Shown: positions 59,977 through 64,000 of the stretch, in pieces | Layout: each line of letters begins with the position of its first letter | Position numbering within the stretch: the first letter of the stretch is position 1 | Notes under the pieces: model-generated | Database searches by the model: none | The model's input: the letters and a program-made list of their open reading frames with translations, nothing else | What the model was told of the DNA's origin: nothing | NCBI RefSeq assembly: GCF_947507565.1 | Contig: NC_089188.1 | Span: 62,001-126,000 of the forward strand | DNA length: 64,000 nucleotides | Source of the DNA: Oscarella lobularis | Taxonomy: Eukaryota > Porifera > Homoscleromorpha > Homosclerophorida > Oscarellidae | Direction of reading: 5' to 3' | Translations under genes and position numbers: made by a program

Positions 59977-62900
59977 CTGGCAGGCAGTGTACGTACTCCG
60001 CAGGAAGGCGTTGTATATATTCCGGCAGGCGGTGTATATATTCTGGCAGGCGGTGTACGTACTCCGCCAGCAGGTGGTGTAGATATTCTGGCAGGCGGTG
60101 TATATATTCTCGCAGGCGGTGTACGTACTCCTCCAGTAGGCGGTGTATATATTCCGGCAGGTTGTGTAACTACTCAGCCAGCAGGCGGTGTATATATTCC
60201 GTCAAGTGGTGCACGTACTCCGCCAGCAGGCGGTGTAGATATTCTGGCAGGCGGTGTAAGTACTCTGCCAGCAGTCGGTGTATATATTCCGGCAGGCGGT
60301 GTAGATATTCTTGCAGGCGGTGTACGTACTAAGCCAGCATGCGGTGTATATATTCCGGCAGGCGGTGTATATATTCTGGCAAACGGTGTAACTACTCAGC
60401 CTGCAGGCGGTGTATATATTCCTGCAGGCGGTGTACGTACTCCTCCAGCAGGCGGTGTATATATTCCGGCAGGCGGTGTATATATTCCGGAAAGCTGTGT
60501 ACGTACCCCGCCGGCAGGCGGTATATATATTCCGGCAGGCGGTGTATATATTCCTCCAGGCGGTGTAAATATTCTGGCAGGCGGTGTAAGTACTCAGCCA
60601 GCAGGCTGTGTATTTTTTCCGGCAAGCGGTATACGTACTCCGCCAGCAGGCGGTGTATATATTCCGGCAAGCGGTGTATATATTCCGGCAGACGGTGTAG
60701 ACATTCTGGCAGGCGGTGTACGTACTCCGCCGGCAGGCGGTGTATATATTCCGGCAAGCGGTGTATATATTCCGGCAGGCGGTGTATATATTCCGGCAGG
60801 CGGTGTACGTACTCCGCCGGCAGGCGTTGTATATATTCCGGCAGGCGGTGTACGTACTCCGCCGGCAGGCGGTGTATATATTCCGGCAAGCGGTGTACCT
60901 ACTCCGCCAGCAGGTGGTGTATATATTCCGGCAGGCGGTGTATATATTCCGGAAAGCGGTGTACGTACTCCGCCAGCAGGCGGAGTAGATATTTTAGCAG
61001 GTGGTGTACGTACTCCGCCGGCAGGCGGTGTATATATTCCGGCAAGCTGCGTACGTACTCCGCCGGCAGGCGGTGTACGTACTCCGCCGGCAGGCGGTGT
61101 ATATAATCTGGCAGCCGGTGTATATATTCTGGCAGGCGGTGTACGTACTCTGCCCGCAGGCGGTGTACGTACTCCGCCGGCAGGCGGCGTAGATATTCCG
61201 GCAGGCGGCGTATATATTCCGGCAGGCGGTGTACGTACTCCGCCGGCAGGCGGTGTATATATTCCGGCAAGCGGTGTACGTACTCCGCCAGCAGGCGGTG
61301 TATATACTCCGGAGAGCGGTTTATATATTCCGGAAGGCAGTGTACGTACTCCGCCGGCAGGCTTTGTATATATTCCGGCAAGCGGTGTATATATTACGGC
61401 AAGCGGTGTACATACTCCGCGGGCAGGCGGTGTATATATTCCCGCAGGCGTGTACGTACTCCGCCGGAGGCGGTGTATATATTCCGGCAAGCGTTGTATT
61501 CCGGCCGGCGGTGTAGATATTCTGGCAGGCGGTGTAAGTACTCCGCCGGCAGGCGGCGTAAATATTCCGGCTGGCGGTGTATATATTCTCGCAGGCGGTG
61601 TAAGTACTCCTCCAGCAGTCGGTGTAGATATTCTGGCAGGCGGTGTACGTACTCCGCCAGCAGGCGGTGTATATATCCCGGCAGGCGGTGTATATATTCC
61701 TGAAAGCGGTGTAGGTACCCCGCCGGCAGGCGGTGTATATATTCCGGCAGGCGGTGTATATATTTTGAAAGGCGGTGTAAGTACTCAGCCAGCAGGTGGT
61801 GTATATTTTCCGTCAAGCGGTGTACGTACTACGCCAGCAGGCGGTGTATATACTCCGGAGAGCGGTGTATATATTCCGGCAGGCGGTGTACGTTAACTGC
61901 CAGAGGAGATGTATATATTCTGGCAGGCGGTGTAAGTACTCCGCCGGCAGGCGGAGTATATATTCCGGCTGGCGGTGTATATATTCTCGCAGGCGGTGTA
62001 AGTACTCCTCCAGCAGTCGGTGTAGATATTCTAACAGGCGGTGTATTTCGGCAGGCGGTGTATATATTCCGGCAGGCGGTGTATATATTACGGCAAGCGG
62101 TGTACATACTCCGGAGGCAGGCGGCGTATATATTACGGCAAGCGGTGTACATACTCCGCGGGCAGGCGGTGTATTCCCGCAGGCGTGTACGTACTCCGCC
62201 GGAGGCGGTGTATATATTCCGGCAAGCGTTGTATATATTCCGGAAGGCAGTGTACGTACTCCGCCGGCAGGCTGTGTATATATTCCTGCAGGCGTGTACG
62301 TACTCTGCCAGCAGGCGGTGTATATATTCCTGCAGGCGTGTACGTACTCTGCCAGCAGGCGGTGTATATATTCCGGCAGGCGGTGTATATATTCCGGCAG
62401 GCGTGTACGTACTCCGCCGGCAGGCGGTGTATATATTCCTGCAGGCGTGTACGTACTCTGCCAGCAGGCTGTGTATATATTACGGCAAGCGGTGTACGTA
62501 CTCCGCCGGCAGGCGGTGTATATATTCCGGCAGGCGGTGTATATATATTCCGGCAAGCGGTGTACGTACTCCGCAGGCAGGCGGTGTTTATATTCCGGCA
62601 GGCGGTGTATATATATTCCGGCAAGCGGTGTACGTACTCCGCCGGCAGGCGGTGTTTATATTCCGGCAGGCGGTGTATATAATCCGGCAGGCGGTGTATA
62701 TATTCCGGCAAACGGTGTACGTACTCCGCCGGCAGGCGGTGTATATATTCCGGCAAGCGGTGCACGTACTCCGCCGGCAGGCGGTGTATATATTCCGGCA
62801 GGCGTGTACGTAGTCCGCCGGCAAGCGGTGTATATATTCCGGCAGGCGTGTACGTAATCCGCCGGCAGGCGGTGCATATATTCCGGCAGGCGGTGTACGT

Positions 62901-63484
62901 ACTCCGCCGGCAGGCGGTGTATACACATACCGGCAGGCGTGTACGTACTCCGCCGGCAAGCGGTGTATATAATCCGGCAGGCGTGTACGTACTCCTGCGG
63001 CAAGCGGTGTATATATTGCGGCAGGCGTGTACGTACTCCGGCGGCAAGCGGTGTATATATTCCGGGAGGCAGTGTATATATTCCGGCAGGCGGTGTACGT
63101 ACACCGCCGGCAGGCGGTGTATATATTCCGGAAAGCGGTGTTTATATTCCGGAAGGCAGTGTACGTACTCCGCAGGAAGGCGGTGTATATATACCGGCAT
63201 GCGTGTACGTACTTCGCCGGCAAGCGGTGTATATATTCCGGCAGGCGGTGTATGTATTCAGGCAAGCGGTGTACGTACTCCGCCGGGAGGCGGTGTATAT
63301 ATTCCGGCAGGCGGTGTAGATATTCCTGCAGGCGTGTACGTACTCCGCCGGCAAGCGGTGTATACATTCCGGCAGGCGGTGTATATATTCCGGCAAGCTG
63401 TGTACGTACTCCGCCGGCAGGCGGTGTATATATTCCGGCAGGCGGTGTATATATTCCGGCAAGCGGTGTATATATTCCGGCAAG
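59977..63484. repeat. GC-rich satellite of mixed 21-bp and 24-bp units, block 2
   Basis: About 155 units of the same A (GTATATATTCC) and B (GTACGTACTCCGCC) kinds as at 2513-6087. Up to about 61400 A and B units alternate in phase; from there to the end many B units have the single-G loss GGCGTGTACG, as in the right half of block 1, and truncated forms (GCCGGAGGCGGTG at 61461 and 62196). The two blocks therefore share the same internal gradient. Long open frames such as 61796-62857, minus 62133-63200 and 62848-63945 switch among frames and are repeat artefacts. Confidence 0.95.
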
Positions 63485-63890
63485 AAACTACAACGGCTAC
63501 AACTACAACAACTACCACAAAGGCTACAAAGGCTACAAAGGCTACAACCACTACAACGGCTACAACGACTAAAACGACTACAACGGCTACAACGACTACA
63601 ACGGCTACAATGACTACAATGACTGCAACGGCTACAAAGGCTACAAAGGCTACAACCACTACAACGGCTACAACGACTACAACGACTACAACGGCTACAA
63701 TGACTACAATGACTGCAACGGCTACAATGACTACAACGACTACAATCACTACAATGACTACAACGACTACAACGGCTACAACGGCTACAATGACTACAAT
63801 GACTGCAACGGCTACAACGACTACAACGACTACAACGGCTACAAAGGTACAACGGCTACAACGATTACAACGACTACAACGGCTACAAAG
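63485..63890 (+). repeat. 9-bp CTACAACGG-type minisatellite
   Basis: About 45 units of 9 bp (GGCTACAAC, GACTACAAC, GGCTACAAA, GACTACAAT). Triplet structure gives Tyr-Asn-Gly/Asp, Thr-Thr-Ala or other frames on the plus strand and Val/Ile/Ala or Cys-Ser frames on the minus strand. Two nearly identical stretches of about 125 bp (ACGGCTACAATGACTACAAT near 63598, 63690 and 63786) show local duplication. It enters exactly as at 6088 and returns to the 21/24-bp repeat at 63891. Confidence 0.93.
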
Positions 63891-64000
63891 GTGTATATAT
63901 TCCGGAAGGCAGTGTACGTACTTTGCCGAAAGGCAGTGTATATAATACGGAGGCGGTGTACATACTCGGCGGGCAGGCGGTGTATATATACCGGCAGGCG
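63891..64000. repeat. GC-rich 21/24-bp satellite resumes to window end
   Basis: Five units (GTGTATATATTCCGGAAGGC, then GTGTACGTACTTTGCCGAAA and others) follow the 9-bp array. The variants GGAAGGCAGTGTACGTACTT match those at 4868 and 5208 in block 1. The array continues beyond the window. Confidence 0.93.

Overview
This window is almost entirely tandem-repeat (satellite and minisatellite) DNA. I find no protein-coding gene, rRNA, tRNA or transposon with recognisable domains that I can support. Large satellite arrays with higher-order structure point to a eukaryotic nuclear genome and a heterochromatic, centromere-like or subtelomere-like region. The two short non-repetitive islands are rich in CpG, which would fit a genome without strong CpG depletion (for example some insects), but the species cannot be identified from this sequence.

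Seven repeat families are interleaved. (1) A 15-bp unit built on GGACAA-A-TTGTCC: 22-486, 1905-2388, 56113-56194, 57053-57230, 58851-59271. (2) A GC-rich family mixing 21-bp and 24-bp units: 2513-6087, 59977-63484, 63891-64000. (3) A 9-bp unit of the CTACAACGG type: 6088-6134, 63485-63890. (4) A 41-bp unit: 6135-6405, 7573-8664, 9832-11660, and the dominant array at 12536-56112 (about 43.5 kb, 1062 units). (5) A 49-bp unit: 1-21, 2389-2515, 6406-7572, 8665-9831, 11661-12535. (6) A 20-bp purine-rich unit: 1087-1197, 56640-57052. (7) An AT-rich unit of about 22 bp: 57231-57944, 58299-58850, 59272-59976. In addition, a pyrimidine-rich unit of about 160 bp occurs in three diverged copies (487-945) and two (56195-56500).

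The layout is modular. The order 15-bp, 160-bp, 20-bp occurs at both ends of the window, and the single-copy part of that module is duplicated without gaps 55,551 bp apart. The order 21/24-bp then 9-bp occurs twice with matching junctions. 49-bp blocks alternate with 41-bp blocks three times, and two of those composites form a 2259-bp tandem duplication that is nearly identical. Inside the 43.5-kb array the phase at 56 kb is still exact relative to 12.5 kb, and every duplication offset I measured is a whole multiple of 41.

The only non-repetitive DNA is 1198-1904 (CpG-rich, with hairpins and overlapping uninformative open frames) and 57945-58298 (CpG-rich, with open frames of about 76 and 88 codons on opposite strands). 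The latter is the only place with any faint hint of a relic exon. Long open frames elsewhere arise because the 15-, 20- and 21/24-bp units contain no stop triplet in any of six frames, so I do not treat them as genes. Five of the satellite families carry short dyad symmetry within the unit, which is the most interesting unifying property of the region.
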